A stretch of DNA of 64,000 nt from Halomonas getboli (GCF_023094245.1 NZ_JALMEW010000004.1:248001-312000); one strand, 5' to 3'; positions 36,136 to 47,016 are shown, numbered from the stretch's first letter. The notes: generated from the letters alone by a model not told the origin. Numbers and translations are program-made.

Positions 36136-37135
36136 CGGAACCTTCCTCCTTGTCCTCGTGTCGGCCGCCCAGGGCGGCGCTATGATCGCCATTCTGGGTC
36201 CTGCCGATGCCCCACACCAGGGCGGCACCGGCCAGCATCAGCGCGACCGCCGCGACGAGCTGGGCGGGCTCGCCGGTGACCTCGGTGAATGCCGAGGGTG
36301 TCAGATAACGGTAATCGAGGGGAATCATCTGGCCATCCGGGGAAAGCTGGTAACTCACCAGCTCGCGCCAGGGCCACAGCACCGGCAGCGAACCGAGGAT
36401 GAATCCCACCAGCAGTTGCAGGGTGGCGGCATGAAATCGCTCGAGCAACCAGCACAGCAGTCGCGAGAAGGCGAACACGCCGATCAGGCAACCGCCGCCG
36501 AACAGCGCAATAGTGCCCAGCTCGAACCCGCGAATGGCCTCCATGACCTGGCCATAGAGGCCCATGGTCAGCAGCAGGAAACTGCCCGAGACGCCGGGCA
36601 GCAGCATGGCACTGATGGCGAGGGCACCGCCGGCCACCAGCACCAGTTCGGGGCTGCCGAGGCTGCCGATCAGCGGCATCAGCGACGGCAGCAGCTGAGC
36701 CAGCAGCAGGCCGACCGCCAGCGGCAGCAGGTGCCAGAAGCGCCAGTCGGCGGGATGTCGGCTCACCACCAGCGCCGAGGCCGCCACCAGGCCGAAGAAG
36801 AAGCCGTTGAGCAGCAGCGGCTGATCCGCCATCAGCCACACCACCAGGTGGGCGACGCTGATCAGGCTGGCGGCGATGCCGGCCAGCAGCGGCAGCAGAA
36901 AACCCAGATTGAGATGCGTGGCCAGCCCGCGCAGGCCGCCGCGGCGCCAGGCAACGAAGGCGCTCGGGCCGAAACGACGCACGGTCAGCAGCAGCTCCTC
37001 GTAGATGCCGGTAATGAAGGCGATGGTACCGCCGGAGACGCCGGGCACCGCATCGGCGGCGCCCATCCCGGCACCCCTGAGCAAGAGGCCTAATTGACGC
37101 TTCAAGAACTTACTCCCTAGAAAACACTGAGACAT
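36128..37135 (-). CDS. popT: DUF368 (PopT-type) polyprenyl-phosphate transporter
   Basis: About 335-residue membrane protein with 8-9 spans and the family signatures GMGAADAVPGVSGGTIAFITG near the N-terminus (the two longest pieces overlap a single helix-loop) and LLPGVSGSFLLLTMGLYG in the second repeat. DUF368 proteins recycle undecaprenyl phosphate across the inner membrane and matter most at alkaline pH, fitting a halo-alkaline lifestyle. Start at 37135 lacks a good ribosome binding site; GTG at 37141 or the ATG at residue 26 are alternatives. Inserted between pcm and nlpD, which are adjacent in E. coli. Confidence 0.85.
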   Translation of the reverse strand: MSQCFLGSKFLKRQLGLLLRGAGMGAADAVPGVSGGTIAFITGIYEELLLTVRRFGPSAFVAWRRGGLRGLATHLNLGFLLPLLAGIAASLISVAHLVVWLMADQPLLLNGFFFGLVAASALVVSRHPADWRFWHLLPLAVGLLLAQLLPSLMPLIGSLGSPELVLVAGGALAISAMLLPGVSGSFLLLTMGLYGQVMEAIRGFELGTIALFGGGCLIGVFAFSRLLCWLLERFHAATLQLLVGFILGSLPVLWPWRELVSYQLSPDGQMIPLDYRYLTPSAFTEVTGEPAQLVAAVALMLAGAALVWGIGRTQNGDHSAALGGRHEDKEEGSDA

Positions 37136-37165
37136 GGCCACGCTCGAATCGGCGCTTGCATCGAC

Positions 37166-37858
37166 TTATCGGATCACACCTTCCAGCAGCGGCACGAAGC
37201 GTACTGGCTCCAGGCGTTCCTTCTCGAACCGGTCACCCTGGCGACGCACCCGCACCAGCCACTGGCGGCCGTCACACTCGGCCAGCGGGGCGATCATCAC
37301 TCCGCCGTCGGCCAGCTGGGCCAGCAGCGGCTCGGGCAACGCCTTGGCACAGGCGGTCAACAGAATGACCTCGAAGGGCGCGGCCTCGGGCCAGCCGTGA
37401 CCGCCGTCGGCCAGGCGCAAGTGAACGTTGTGCACGCCCAGCAGTCGCAGCCGCTCGCCGGCTCGACGGTGCAGGGCATTGATTCGCTCCACCGACCAGA
37501 GTTCCGCCACCTGCCGCGCCAGCACCAGGGTCTGGTAGCCCGAGCCGGTGCCGATCTCCAGCACCCGCTCGGGCGCTTCCTCGCGGACCAGCTCGGTCAT
37601 GCGCGCCACGATCCACGGCTGTGACAGCGTCTGGCCGTGGCCGATGGGCAGCGAGGTGTCCTCGTAGGCGCGATGGGACAGCGCCTCGTCGAGGAACAGG
37701 TGGCGCGGCTCCTCGGCCATGGTTTCCAGCACCCGCCGGTCGGCGATGCCCTGCCGGGCCAGGCGCTCGACCATGCGGTCGCGGGTGCGCTGGGAGGTCA
37801 TGCCGACGCCCTTCAGCAGCTCCGGTCGCAGCCGGCGGCGGGAATCAGGTGAGTGCAT
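37166..37858 (-). CDS. pcm: Protein-L-isoaspartate O-methyltransferase
   Basis: Repairs isoaspartyl residues with S-adenosylmethionine. 230 residues if started at 37858, where AGGA lies 8 bases upstream and the gene overlaps surE by 14 bp. The family-length start is an internal ATG at 37801 (211 residues), but the preceding [11 protein letters not shown] resembles the extension of Xanthomonas Pcm. Motifs: [18 protein letters not shown] (substrate loop), [17 protein letters not shown] (SAM site) and [15 protein letters not shown]. Part of the surE-pcm-nlpD-rpoS stationary-phase cluster. Confidence 0.93.
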   Translation of the reverse strand: MHSPDSRRRLRPELLKGVGMTSQRTRDRMVERLARQGIADRRVLETMAEEPRHLFLDEALSHRAYEDTSLPIGHGQTLSQPWIVARMTELVREEAPERVLEIGTGSGYQTLVLARQVAELWSVERINALHRRAGERLRLLGVHNVHLRLADGGHGWPEAAPFEVILLTACAKALPEPLLAQLADGGVMIAPLAECDGRQWLVRVRRQGDRFEKERLEPVRFVPLLEGVIR

Positions 37859-38591
37859 CCAGCCATTCCTGAACGTCGTCGCGCGCCGCATGCCGGGTCA
37901 GATCGAGCTGCAGCGGCGTGATGGACACGAAGCCGGCCTCCACGGCGGCGAAATCGGTATCCTCGCCGTCGTCGGCGCTCTCGCCCACGGCGGCGATCCA
38001 GTAACGCTTGCGCCCGCGCGGGTCGAGCACCTCCAGCGGCTCGGCCGCCGGGCCGCGATAGCCCAGGCGCGTCACCCGGAGGCCGCGGATCTCCTCCCAG
38101 GGCAGATCCGGCACGTTGACGTTGAGCAGGCTGCGCGGCGGCAGCGAGAGCCGATCGGCGGCGCCGACCAGGCTCGCCGCCACCCGTCCGGCGGTCTCGA
38201 AGTAGCGATGGCCGACCAGCGACATGGCGATCGCCGACATGCCCAGGTTGCGGCCTTCCATGGCGGCGGCCACGGTGCCCGAATAGAGCACGTCGTCGCC
38301 CAGGTTGCCGCCGTGGTTGATGCCCGAGATCACCAGGTCCGGGCGCTCCTCCCAGACGCCGTTGACGCCCAGGTAGACGCAATCCGCCGGGGTCCCGTCG
38401 ACGCTGTAGAAGCCGTTGTCCAGGGTCGACAGCGCCAGGGGACGGGTCAGGGTCAGGGAGTTGCTGGCACCGCTCTTGTCGCGGTCGGGGGCCACCACGC
38501 GCAGCCGCGCGTGGGGGGCCAGGGCGTCATGCAGGGCGCGCAGGCCCGGAGCATGCACCCCGTCATCATTGGACAGCAGCAGTCGACGCAT
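37845..38591 (-). CDS. surE: 5'/3'-nucleotidase SurE
   Basis: Metal-dependent nucleotidase and exopolyphosphatase active on nucleoside monophosphates. 248 residues with the metal motif [13 protein letters not shown] at the N-terminus, [14 protein letters not shown] and [20 protein letters not shown], all invariant in SurE. The start lies inside the end of truD (26-bp overlap), as is common, and the end overlaps pcm. In this cluster it is linked to long-term survival. Confidence 0.96.
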   Translation of the reverse strand: MRRLLLSNDDGVHAPGLRALHDALAPHARLRVVAPDRDKSGASNSLTLTRPLALSTLDNGFYSVDGTPADCVYLGVNGVWEERPDLVISGINHGGNLGDDVLYSGTVAAAMEGRNLGMSAIAMSLVGHRYFETAGRVAASLVGAADRLSLPPRSLLNVNVPDLPWEEIRGLRVTRLGYRGPAAEPLEVLDPRGRKRYWIAAVGESADDGEDTDFAAVEAGFVSITPLQLDLTRHAARDDVQEWLDALT

Positions 38592-39726
38592 CCGCGGCTC
38601 CTTGCTCGGGCCCCGGCCGGGGCGTATGGAAACTCAGGGTCGGGTGGGCGATCAGCTCGCGCAGCACGGCGGTGGCGAAGGCGCCGCGGGGCAGCGTGAA
38701 GGAGAACCAGGCCTCGCCCTCGCCGGGCGCCAGCCGCGGGGCGGCCAGTCGCAGGCGCAGCGGCCGGCGAGCGGTCTTGACCCCGGCGCGCACGAGGCCG
38801 TCGCACAGCGCGGGATGCGCCTCGGCCAGCGCCTGCTCGCGGGCACGGGCATCGTCCTGGGCCACCGAGTCGCCCTGCCCCCAGAGCACGCCGCTGGGGT
38901 GCAGGTCGAGCCGTTCGGCGCGCTCGATCAGCGAGTCGTCGACGGTCTCGGCCACGAACTGGCTCGACGAGCCGTCGAGGATCACCGCCTCGCCGGGCAG
39001 CGGCGTGGCCCAGCTGCCGTCGGCGATTCGCGCGGCCAGCAGCTCGTTGAACAGGTAGCTGCGCGCCGCGGAGAGCAGCATGCCCTCGCGGTCGTCACGC
39101 TTGCGCCAGCCCCGGGCCAGCACGCCGGCCGCGCGGTGGATATTGCGCCCGTCGGCGCCGAAGCGCTGCGGCCCGAAGTAGTTGGCGGCGCCGTGGTGGC
39201 ACAGCCAGGCCCAGCGCTCGGCGAGGTGCGGGTCCTCCAGCGCCTCGCCGGTAACGCGCAGGCGGAAGCGGTTGGCGGCGTGCACGCCACGCTTGAGCTT
39301 GCGCGGATGCCGGGTGGCCTCGAGCAGCGTCAGCGGCAGATCGGCCAGCCGCGCCTCGAGGTCGTCGGGCGCGTCGCGGCCGGGCAGATGCACCGAGAAC
39401 CACTGGCGGGTCACCGCGTGGCGGTCCTTCATGCCGGCGTAGCCGACGTCGCGTTGGGTGACCTCGCAGGCCCTGGCCAGGCGGCGGGCGACCATGGCAG
39501 TGGTCAGGTCACGCTTCTCGAGCCACAGCCACAGGTGCTCGCCCTGCCCTTCCGGCTCGAAGCCGAGCTGCTCCTCGACCTGAAAGTCCTCCGGCGTGGC
39601 CCGATAGCCGCCGGGGCGCGGCGCGCCGAAACGCGCGTCCAGCACCCGCGGCCAGCTCGGCGGCCAGACGATCGCCGCGGCCTGTTGTTTGTCCTGCCGT
39701 GCCTTGTCCTGCGGCGCCTCAGACAT
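38566..39726 (-). CDS. truD: tRNA pseudouridine(13) synthase TruD
   Basis: Converts U13 of tRNA-Glu to pseudouridine. 386 residues with [20 protein letters not shown], the catalytic-Asp motif [16 protein letters not shown], and [15 protein letters not shown], which are the TruD signatures. A C-terminal tail of about 40 residues beyond the domain is Ala/Pro-rich and overlaps the surE start. Overlaps ispF by 8 bp. The ispF-truD-surE order is conserved in gammaproteobacteria. Confidence 0.96.
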   Translation of the reverse strand: MSEAPQDKARQDKQQAAAIVWPPSWPRVLDARFGAPRPGGYRATPEDFQVEEQLGFEPEGQGEHLWLWLEKRDLTTAMVARRLARACEVTQRDVGYAGMKDRHAVTRQWFSVHLPGRDAPDDLEARLADLPLTLLEATRHPRKLKRGVHAANRFRLRVTGEALEDPHLAERWAWLCHHGAANYFGPQRFGADGRNIHRAAGVLARGWRKRDDREGMLLSAARSYLFNELLAARIADGSWATPLPGEAVILDGSSSQFVAETVDDSLIERAERLDLHPSGVLWGQGDSVAQDDARAREQALAEAHPALCDGLVRAGVKTARRPLRLRLAAPRLAPGEGEAWFSFTLPRGAFATAVLRELIAHPTLSFHTPRPGPEQGAADASTAAVQ

Positions 39727-40207
39727 CGCCGCGCTCCCGCATCAGCAGCACCACCGCCTCGGCGGCGATGCCTTCGCCGCGGCCGGTGAAGCCCAGCCGC
39801 TCGGTGGTCGTCGCCTTGACGTTGACCGCCCCGCGCGCCACCGCCAGATCGGCGGCGATGGCCTCGGCCATGGCCTCGACGTGGGGCGAGAGCTTGGGCG
39901 CCTGGGCCATCACCGTGGCGTCCAGGTTGCCGACCCGATAGCCCGCCGCGTGCACCTGCGCGACCACCCGGCGCAGCAGCTCGCGGCTGTCGGCGCCGGC
40001 CCAGGCCGGATCGGTATCGGGGAAGTGGCGGCCGATGTCGCCCAGCGCGCAGGCGCCGAGCAGGGCATCGCAGATCGCATGCAGCAGCACGTCGCCGTCG
40101 GAGTGGGCGACGAAGCCGCGATCGAAGGGAATGGCGACGCCGCCGATCCGCAGGTGGTCGCCCTCGCCGAAGCGGTGGACGTCGAAGCCGTGGCCGATTC
40201 GCATCAT
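39719..40207 (-). CDS. ispF: 2-C-methyl-D-erythritol 2,4-cyclodiphosphate synthase
   Basis: Fifth enzyme of the non-mevalonate isoprenoid pathway. 162 residues with the zinc-binding [14 protein letters not shown] at the N-terminus, [21 protein letters not shown] and the C-terminal [22 protein letters not shown] at 40207 overlaps the ispD stop as ATGA; a second Met follows. Full length. Confidence 0.97.
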   Translation of the reverse strand: MMRIGHGFDVHRFGEGDHLRIGGVAIPFDRGFVAHSDGDVLLHAICDALLGACALGDIGRHFPDTDPAWAGADSRELLRRVVAQVHAAGYRVGNLDATVMAQAPKLSPHVEAMAEAIAADLAVARGAVNVKATTTERLGFTGRGEGIAAEAVVLLMRERGDV

Positions 40208-40932
40208 GCGGTGTCGTTCCTGTCGGCGGAGGAATCAGGTGCTTCCTGGGCGGCGAGAATCGCCTCGGCCAGCGCCAGATCCTCCGGATGGGTGATCTTG
40301 AGATTGTCGCGGCGCCCGCTCACCAGCCGCGGCGAGAGGCCCAGCGCCTCCACCGCCGAGGCCTCGTCGGTGACGGCGACGCCGCGTGAGGCGGCCTCGG
40401 CGAGCGCCCGGCGCAGCAGCCCGTAGCCGAAACCCTGGGGCGTCAGCGCATGCCACAGGCCGTCCCGGGGCTCGGTGCCGCCGACCCGGCCGTCGCCGTC
40501 GTCGCGCTTCATGGTGTCGGCCACCGGCGCGGCCAGCAGCCCGCCCACGGCATCTGAGGCCACCGCCGCCGCCAGCCGCCGCAGGTCGTCGACTCGCACG
40601 CAGGGCCGGGCCACGTCGTGGACCAGCACCGGATCGCCCGCCTCGGCCTCGTCGGCGATGGCGGCCAGGGCGTGGGTCACCGAATCGACGCGTTCGGCGC
40701 CGCCGGGCATCCGGCGCCAGTCGGCGAAGGGCACCGCCGCCGGGTCGAAGTGGGCATCGTCGGGGTCCAGGCACAGGCACAGCCGCGCCTCGGGGAAGGC
40801 CTCGTGAAGCCGCGCCAGGGTCCGGGCCAGCACCGTGCGCCCGGCCAGCGGCAGGTACTGCTTGGGCAGCGCGGCGCCCATGCGCCGGCCGCGGCCCGCG
40901 GCGGGCACCACCAGCCACAGTCGCTCGCTCAC
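40204..40932 (-). CDS. ispD: 2-C-methyl-D-erythritol 4-phosphate cytidylyltransferase
   Basis: Third step of the non-mevalonate pathway. 242 residues. The nucleotide loop is [20 protein letters not shown], followed by [24 protein letters not shown] and [11 protein letters not shown] near the C-terminus. GTG at 40932 is the start: GAGGAGG precedes it and it overlaps the ftsB stop (GTGA). Between the core motifs the sequence is more Ala/Arg-rich than E. coli IspD, but no key residue is missing. Confidence 0.95.
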   Translation of the reverse strand: MSERLWLVVPAAGRGRRMGAALPKQYLPLAGRTVLARTLARLHEAFPEARLCLCLDPDDAHFDPAAVPFADWRRMPGGAERVDSVTHALAAIADEAEAGDPVLVHDVARPCVRVDDLRRLAAAVASDAVGGLLAAPVADTMKRDDGDGRVGGTEPRDGLWHALTPQGFGYGLLRRALAEAASRGVAVTDEASAVEALGLSPRLVSGRRDNLKITHPEDLALAEAILAAQEAPDSSADRNDTA

Positions 40933-41225
40933 GGCGCCTCCTCGGCCGGGTCGGCGTCGGGCACCCAGAAGAACTGCTCGTCGCGGCGCACCATGCCGAT
41001 GTCGCTGCGCGCGCGCTCCTCGATGGCGTCGAGGCCGTTCTTGAGGTCGACCACCTCGGCGGCGAGCCGCTCGTTGCGCGCCCGCAGCGGCGCATTCTCG
41101 GCTTCCAGGCGGTCCACCCGCTGGCGCACCTCGGCCAGCTCGCGCAGTCCGCCCTCGCCGAGCCACAGGCGATACTGCAACAGCGCCTGGAGGGCGATGA
41201 GCACGATGGCCAGCCACTTGAGCAT
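40929..41225 (-). CDS. ftsB: Cell division protein FtsB
   Basis: Bitopic divisome protein that joins FtsL and FtsQ. 98 residues: one N-terminal span (WLAIVLIALQALLQYRLWLG), then a coiled coil (VRQRVDRLEAENAPLRARNERL) and the conserved DAIEERARSDIGMVRRDEQFFW. Overlaps ispD by 4 bp, the usual ftsB-ispD-ispF order. Confidence 0.95.
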   Translation of the reverse strand: MLKWLAIVLIALQALLQYRLWLGEGGLRELAEVRQRVDRLEAENAPLRARNERLAAEVVDLKNGLDAIEERARSDIGMVRRDEQFFWVPDADPAEEAP

Positions 41226-41316
41226 GAAGAGGGTCCGTCACCAGGGAATTCAGGGCGCTAGTATGCCATCTTCCCCGGGCCGCCTCATCCATCAAAACCC
41301 CGCCATCTGACGGGCG

Positions 41317-42462
41317 TCAGGCACCGTCCTCGAGGCGAAACGGCAGCGCCCGCTCGGCGGCCGCGACGTAGGCCGCCACGTGCTCGGCCTCCTCGGCGCA
41401 GAAGCGCGCCACCCCGGCGCGCAGGCGCGGATCGGCGATATGGTGCAGCGAGGTCAGCCGCCGCGGCGCAAAGCCGCGGGCCAGCTTGTGCTCGCCCTGG
41501 GTGCCGGGATCGAAGCGAGTCAGCCCCCGGGCCAGGCAGTGTTCCAGGCCCTGGTAGTAGCAGGCCTCGAAGTGCAGGCCGTCGGCCTCGATCTCGCTGC
41601 CCCAGTAGCGGCCGTAGAGCGTGCGCCGGCCCTGCAGGCACAGCGCCGCGGCCACCGGCCGTCCCTCGAGACGCGCCTGGACCAGCACCAGCGCCTCGGG
41701 CATCTCGCGGCGCAGCCGGGCGAAGAAGTCGCGGTTGAGATAGCCCTGCTGGCCGCGCTCGAGATAGGTGATCTGATAGCAGCGATAGAAGTGTGCCAGA
41801 TCGGCCTCGCCGATCGCCTCGCCCTCCAGCCGGCGCAGGGTCAGCCCCTGCTCGGCGACCCGGCGCCGCTCGCGGCGAATGGCCTTGCGCCGCTTGGAGG
41901 TCAGGGCGGCGAGGAAGCCGTCGAAGTCGCCGTAGCCGCGGTCCTGCCACTGGAACTGCACCCCGGCCCGGGCGATCAGCTCGGGCCGGGCCTCGCGCCA
42001 GGCGGCGACCTCGCCCTCCTCGGCGAACAGCAGGTGCCAGCTCGACAGCGTCGAGTCCTCCCAGCGCTCGGCCAGCAGGCGACGCGCCTCGAGCGGGTCG
42101 ACGTCAGCGGCCAGCGCCAGCCGTGGCCCCGGGGCCGGAGTGAAGGGAATGGCGCTGAGCCCCTTAGGATAATAGCGTCCGCCGGCCCGCTCCCAGGCGT
42201 CGGCCCAGGCCCAGTCGAAGACATACTCGCCGTAGGAATGCTGCTTGTGATAGTACGGCAGCAGCCCGACCAGCGCCTCGCCGCGCCACAGCGTCAGGTG
42301 GCGAGGCGTCCAGCCGCTGTCGGCGCTCGCCGCGCCGCTGGCCTCAAGCGCGTGCAGGAACTCGTGGCGCAGGAAGGGGTGATCGTCGCCCACCAGGGCG
42401 TTCCAGGCCGCCGCCGGCACGTCGGCCACGGCGGACTGCTCGACGAGACGCAGTCGCTTCAT
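41317..42462 (-). CDS. PGBP/GNAT-fold protein (DUF482 family)
   Basis: 381 residues of the family called peptidogalycan biosynthesis/recognition or DUF482, two GNAT-like folds as in FemAB. Hallmarks are HPFLRHEFLHALEASGAAS near the N-terminus, LPYYHKQHSYGEYVFDWAW, LTSKRRKAIRRERRRV and RFDPGTQGEHKLARGFAPR. The enzymatic role is unproven. GGGAG lies 5 bases before the ATG at 42462; a longer in-frame reading upstream is not supported. It is separated from ftsB by 91 bp. Confidence 0.85.
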   Translation of the reverse strand: MKRLRLVEQSAVADVPAAAWNALVGDDHPFLRHEFLHALEASGAASADSGWTPRHLTLWRGEALVGLLPYYHKQHSYGEYVFDWAWADAWERAGGRYYPKGLSAIPFTPAPGPRLALAADVDPLEARRLLAERWEDSTLSSWHLLFAEEGEVAAWREARPELIARAGVQFQWQDRGYGDFDGFLAALTSKRRKAIRRERRRVAEQGLTLRRLEGEAIGEADLAHFYRCYQITYLERGQQGYLNRDFFARLRREMPEALVLVQARLEGRPVAAALCLQGRRTLYGRYWGSEIEADGLHFEACYYQGLEHCLARGLTRFDPGTQGEHKLARGFAPRRLTSLHHIADPRLRAGVARFCAEEAEHVAAYVAAAERALPFRLEDGA

Positions 42463-42569
42463 GATTTCTCCCGGCCGGGCCGGCTGACGACGGCCGGCGC
42501 AACACCTACCCTTGATGACATCGCGAGGGGACACACTCTTGTACAGAGACAGGGGCGCCTCGACGCCCC

Positions 42570-42598
42570 TTGCATGGTAAGTTAATTACAACTATAGC
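42570..42598 (+). promoter_or_regulatory. edd promoter with HexR-like box
   Basis: TTGCAT (42570-42575) and TATAGC (42593-42598) are separated by exactly 17 bases, and that spacer holds GGTAAGTTAATTACA (42576-42590), 12 of 15 matches to the TGTAATTAAATTACA HexR consensus. A repressor there would block RNA polymerase. In pseudomonads HexR controls edd and glk in response to KDPG, the Edd product. Confidence 0.75.
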
Positions 42599-42649
42599 CG
42601 TATACCCCGGTTCGCCCCCGACTTCTGGGCGATACTTTTGTTAAACTTA

Positions 42650-42662
42650 CGAAAACGTTTCC
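42650..42662 (+). promoter_or_regulatory. LacI/Cra-type half-symmetric box before edd
   Basis: CGAAAACGTTTCC is a near-palindrome centred on CG with core AAACGTTTC, the shape of LacI/Cra operators (consensus TGAAACGTTTCA, 9 of 12). It lies 26 bp before the edd ATG, downstream of the HexR-like promoter. Cra controls edd in E. coli and a cra homologue lies at 59908-60915. Confidence 0.5.
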
Positions 42663-42687
42663 TTCCCTTTCCTTGCCGAGGTGCCCC

Positions 42688-44574
<1,887 letters not shown>

Positions 44575-44625
44575 GGCACCACCGGCGCCATCGGTGCGCA
44601 CCGTTGTGACGCAGCGAGAAGCGCC

Positions 44626-44795
44626 GGGGACAGGTCGTAGAGGGGTTTTTGCCATGGGTGAGGCGAGTTTCGCCGAACGGGCTGGCCATGGATGGCCAGC
44701 ACCGGCCCTGCAAGCGGAGCAGGATGCGAGAGCGCCGCAGGGCAAAAATAGCGCCCAGGGATGGGTTCACAGCGCCCCTCGCAGACCTGTCGACG
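44626..44795. repeat. Structured dispersed repeat, copy B
   Basis: Second copy of the repeat at 24601-24776, between edd and glk, same strand as written. Helices: 44629-44636 with 44684-free arm at 44784-44791 (GACAGGTC/GACCTGTC, 8 pairs), continued by GAGGGG 44640-44645 with CCCCTC 44775-44780 across a 3x3 internal loop; GGCGA-GTT-TCGCC at 44662-44674; CTGGCC-ATGGAT-GGCCAG at 44682-44699; and 44705-44711 with 44737-44743 (7 pairs). Pairs that differ from copy A stay complementary. Short reading frames within it are not considered genes. Confidence 0.85.
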
Positions 44796-44815
44796 GAACC
44801 GCTTCGAGCGTTACA

Positions 44816-44996
44816 TGATCGGCCCCATTATCGGGAGTGGGGAACCAGGCCCCGCTCCCGCGACTGTTTGCAAGAGACGAATTAACGATGACCCGACCCG
44901 CACTGATCGGTGTGGCTATCGAGAGCGTGGCACCCGGCCCGGCTGGCGTGACTGATTGAGAGACGAATTAACGATGACCCGACCCGCACTGATCGG
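44816..44996 (+). repeat. Duplicated glk leader, offset 86 bp
   Basis: Two units. The 38 bases at 44873-44910 (ribosome-binding region plus first 23 bases of glk) recur perfectly at 44959-44996. The sequence before them is a diverged copy as well (44828-44872 against 44916-44958, gapped), and TGATCGG recurs at 44816, 44904 and 44990. It looks like an old tandem duplication of the glk 5' region whose first copy has decayed. Confidence 0.9.
44888..44959 (+). CDS. Upstream ORF made by the glk duplication
   Basis: ATG at 44888 begins the duplicated copy of the glk start, with the same upstream bases as the real one, and reads MTRPALIGVAIESVAPGPAG then VTD and TGA at 44957-44959. It ends exactly where the second leader unit begins, 14 bases before the true glk ATG. 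It shares its first eight codons with glk. It could be translated and pass ribosomes to glk by re-initiation, or be a harmless relic. No independent function is expected. Confidence 0.45.
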   Translation: MTRPALIGVAIESVAPGPAGVTD

Positions 44997-45939
44997 CGAT
45001 ATCGGTGGCACCAACGCCCGCTTCGCCCTGGTGACCCCGGGGGCCTTCGCGCCCCACGACATCCTGAGCCTGCCCTGCGCCGACTATCCCGGCCTGGTCG
45101 AGGCCATCCGCGACTACCTGGAACGGGTCGGCGCCACGGGCGATGCCGCCCCGCGCGAGGCCTGCCTGGCCTTCGCCTGCCCGACCCACGGCGAGCGGAT
45201 CAAGATGACCAACAACCCCTGGTCGTTCACCCGCGCCGAGGTGAAGGACGCCCTGGGGCTCGAGCTGTTCAAGCCGATCAACGACTTCACCGCCCAGGCC
45301 CTGGGCGTGCCCCACGTGGCCGATGACGAACTGGTCGAGATCCAGCCCGGAGTCACGATGCCCCACGCCGCCCGGCTGGTGATCGGTCCCGGCACCGGGC
45401 TCGGCGTGGCCGGCGTCTTCCCCGGCCGCCACGCCTGGATTCCACTGCCCGCCGAGGGCGGCCACGTGACCTTCGCCCCCACCGACGAGCGCGAACACAA
45501 CCTGCTGCGCCACTTCCGCAACCGCTACGGCCGCATCTCCGTGGAGCGGCTGCTGTGCGGCCAGGGGCTGCTCGATCTCTACCTGGCGCACTGCTCGCTG
45601 AAGGGCGCCAACCCGCGCTACGCCACCCCCGCCGACGTCACCGAGGCGGCCGGCGAAGACCCCATCGCCCGTGATACCCTGCTGCGCTTTCTGAAGATCC
45701 TCGGCGACGTCAGCGGCGATGCCGCGCTCACTCTCGGCGCCCGGGGCGGGGTCTACCTGTGCGGCGGCATCCTGCCGCGGCTGCTCGACTGGCTGCCGCG
45801 GAGCCGCTTCCGCGAGGCCTTCGCCGACAAGGGCCGCATGCACGGCTACAACGCCGACATTCCGGTCAAGGTGGTCACCGCCCCCTGGACGGGGCTGCTG
45901 GGCGCCGCCGAGGCCCTGCACAACGAAGAGGTCGAGTAA
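44974..45939 (+). CDS. glk: Glucokinase
   Basis: ATP-dependent phosphorylation of glucose feeding the Entner-Doudoroff pathway. 321 residues of the E. coli-type hexokinase family: phosphate loop LIGDIGGTNARFAL at the N-terminus, FINDFTAQALGVP, PAEGGHVTFAPTDERE (catalytic and glucose contacts) and VYLCGGILPRLL. Start at 44974 rather than an in-frame TTG at 44956 follows the family. It is followed 63 bp later by the mutarotase gene in one apparent operon. Confidence 0.95.
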   Translation: MTRPALIGDIGGTNARFALVTPGAFAPHDILSLPCADYPGLVEAIRDYLERVGATGDAAPREACLAFACPTHGERIKMTNNPWSFTRAEVKDALGLELFKPINDFTAQALGVPHVADDELVEIQPGVTMPHAARLVIGPGTGLGVAGVFPGRHAWIPLPAEGGHVTFAPTDEREHNLLRHFRNRYGRISVERLLCGQGLLDLYLAHCSLKGANPRYATPADVTEAAGEDPIARDTLLRFLKILGDVSGDAALTLGARGGVYLCGGILPRLLDWLPRSRFREAFADKGRMHGYNADIPVKVVTAPWTGLLGAAEALHNEEVE

Positions 45940-46002
45940 CTCGACGGAAGAGGCCGAACACGTCGACGCCGAGGCGTCGATCGGCCCGATGGAGGAGATC
46001 GC

Positions 46003-47016
46003 ATGATTCCCGCATCCCTGCGCGCCCTGCTGGACGCCACCGATGGACAGCGCCGCGCCGAATGGGCCGGCCGCGAGGTGTGGCTGGCCAACGAAGCCTG
46101 GGGTGAGCTCGTGGTGTCGCTTCAGGGCGCCCAGGTGCTTCACTTTTTACCAGTGTCGCCCGAAGACGCGACCGCTGAAGGCTCTGCTTCCGCGCCCGAT
46201 GCCGCGCGAGCCACGGGCGCTTCTGTGTCGCCCGAGGACGCGACAGCCGCAGGCGCGGACGCTACGAGCGGCGAAGGCGAGGAAGCGCTGGTGGCCGGCG
46301 GCTGGCTTTGGGTCACGCCCACGCCCCAGGCGCTGCCCGGCGCCATCCGCGGTGGCATTCCGCTGTGCTGGCCGTGGTTCGCCGACGAGAACACCGCCGA
46401 CGAGTCCGAGGACCGTTCCGGTCCGATGCACGGCCCGGCGCGCAAGGCCGACTGGCGCCTCGACGCCGTGGACGAGCACGAGGAAGGCATCGAGCTGCAC
46501 CTATCGCCGCTGGAGCGCCTGCACTCCCAGCTGGTGCCGCGGGCGGTGATCCAGGCCAACGCCAACCGCCTGCACGTGGAGCTGATCACCGAGCACCGCG
46601 GCGAGACCCCGGTGAAGATCACCGGCGCCCTGCACAGCTACCTGGCGGTGAATGACGCCCGGGCCTGCCGCGTCGAGGGGCTGGCCGGCGCCCGCTACCT
46701 GGACAAGCTCGCCGACTTCGCCGAGCGCGAGCAGCAGGGCGAGCTGGGCGTGCGCGGCGGCCTCGACCGCATCTACCACACCAACGCCGAGCTCACGCTC
46801 GACGACGGCCAGCGCCGGCTGCGCATCGCCCGCCAGGGCAGCGACTCCGCCGTGGTCTGGCACCCCGGCGACGAACGCCCGGCCGACACCTCCGAGGCCG
46901 CCGGCCGGCGATTCCTGTGCGTCGAGTCCGCCAACACCCGGCTCGATCCGGTGTGGCTGGTGCCCGGTGCCCAGCACCTGCTGGGCACGACCCTCTCGCT
47001 CGAGACAGACGCATGA
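46003..47016 (+). CDS. yeaD: D-hexose-6-phosphate mutarotase (YeaD family)
   Basis: Interconverts alpha and beta glucose-6-phosphate. 337 residues, about 45 longer than E. coli YeaD. The core is complete: GAIRGGIPLCWPWFA and MHGPARKADWRL (catalytic His), then LHSYLAVND and CVESANTR. The extra length is a low-complexity insert at about 50-95 in which VSPEDATAEG and VSPEDATAAG repeat, so it arose by internal duplication in a surface loop. GAGGAG lies 5 bases before ATG. Overlaps the next gene by 4 bp. Confidence 0.92.
   Translation: MIPASLRALLDATDGQRRAEWAGREVWLANEAWGELVVSLQGAQVLHFLPVSPEDATAEGSASAPDAARATGASVSPEDATAAGADATSGEGEEALVAGGWLWVTPTPQALPGAIRGGIPLCWPWFADENTADESEDRSGPMHGPARKADWRLDAVDEHEEGIELHLSPLERLHSQLVPRAVIQANANRLHVELITEHRGETPVKITGALHSYLAVNDARACRVEGLAGARYLDKLADFAEREQQGELGVRGGLDRIYHTNAELTLDDGQRRLRIARQGSDSAVVWHPGDERPADTSEAAGRRFLCVESANTRLDPVWLVPGAQHLLGTTLSLETDA

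Noticed and set aside
36136..36228. Longer NlpD start at 36228
   Set aside because: It would bury the lipoprotein signal 31 residues inside the protein; the ATG at 36135 has AGGAGG and a proper lipobox position.
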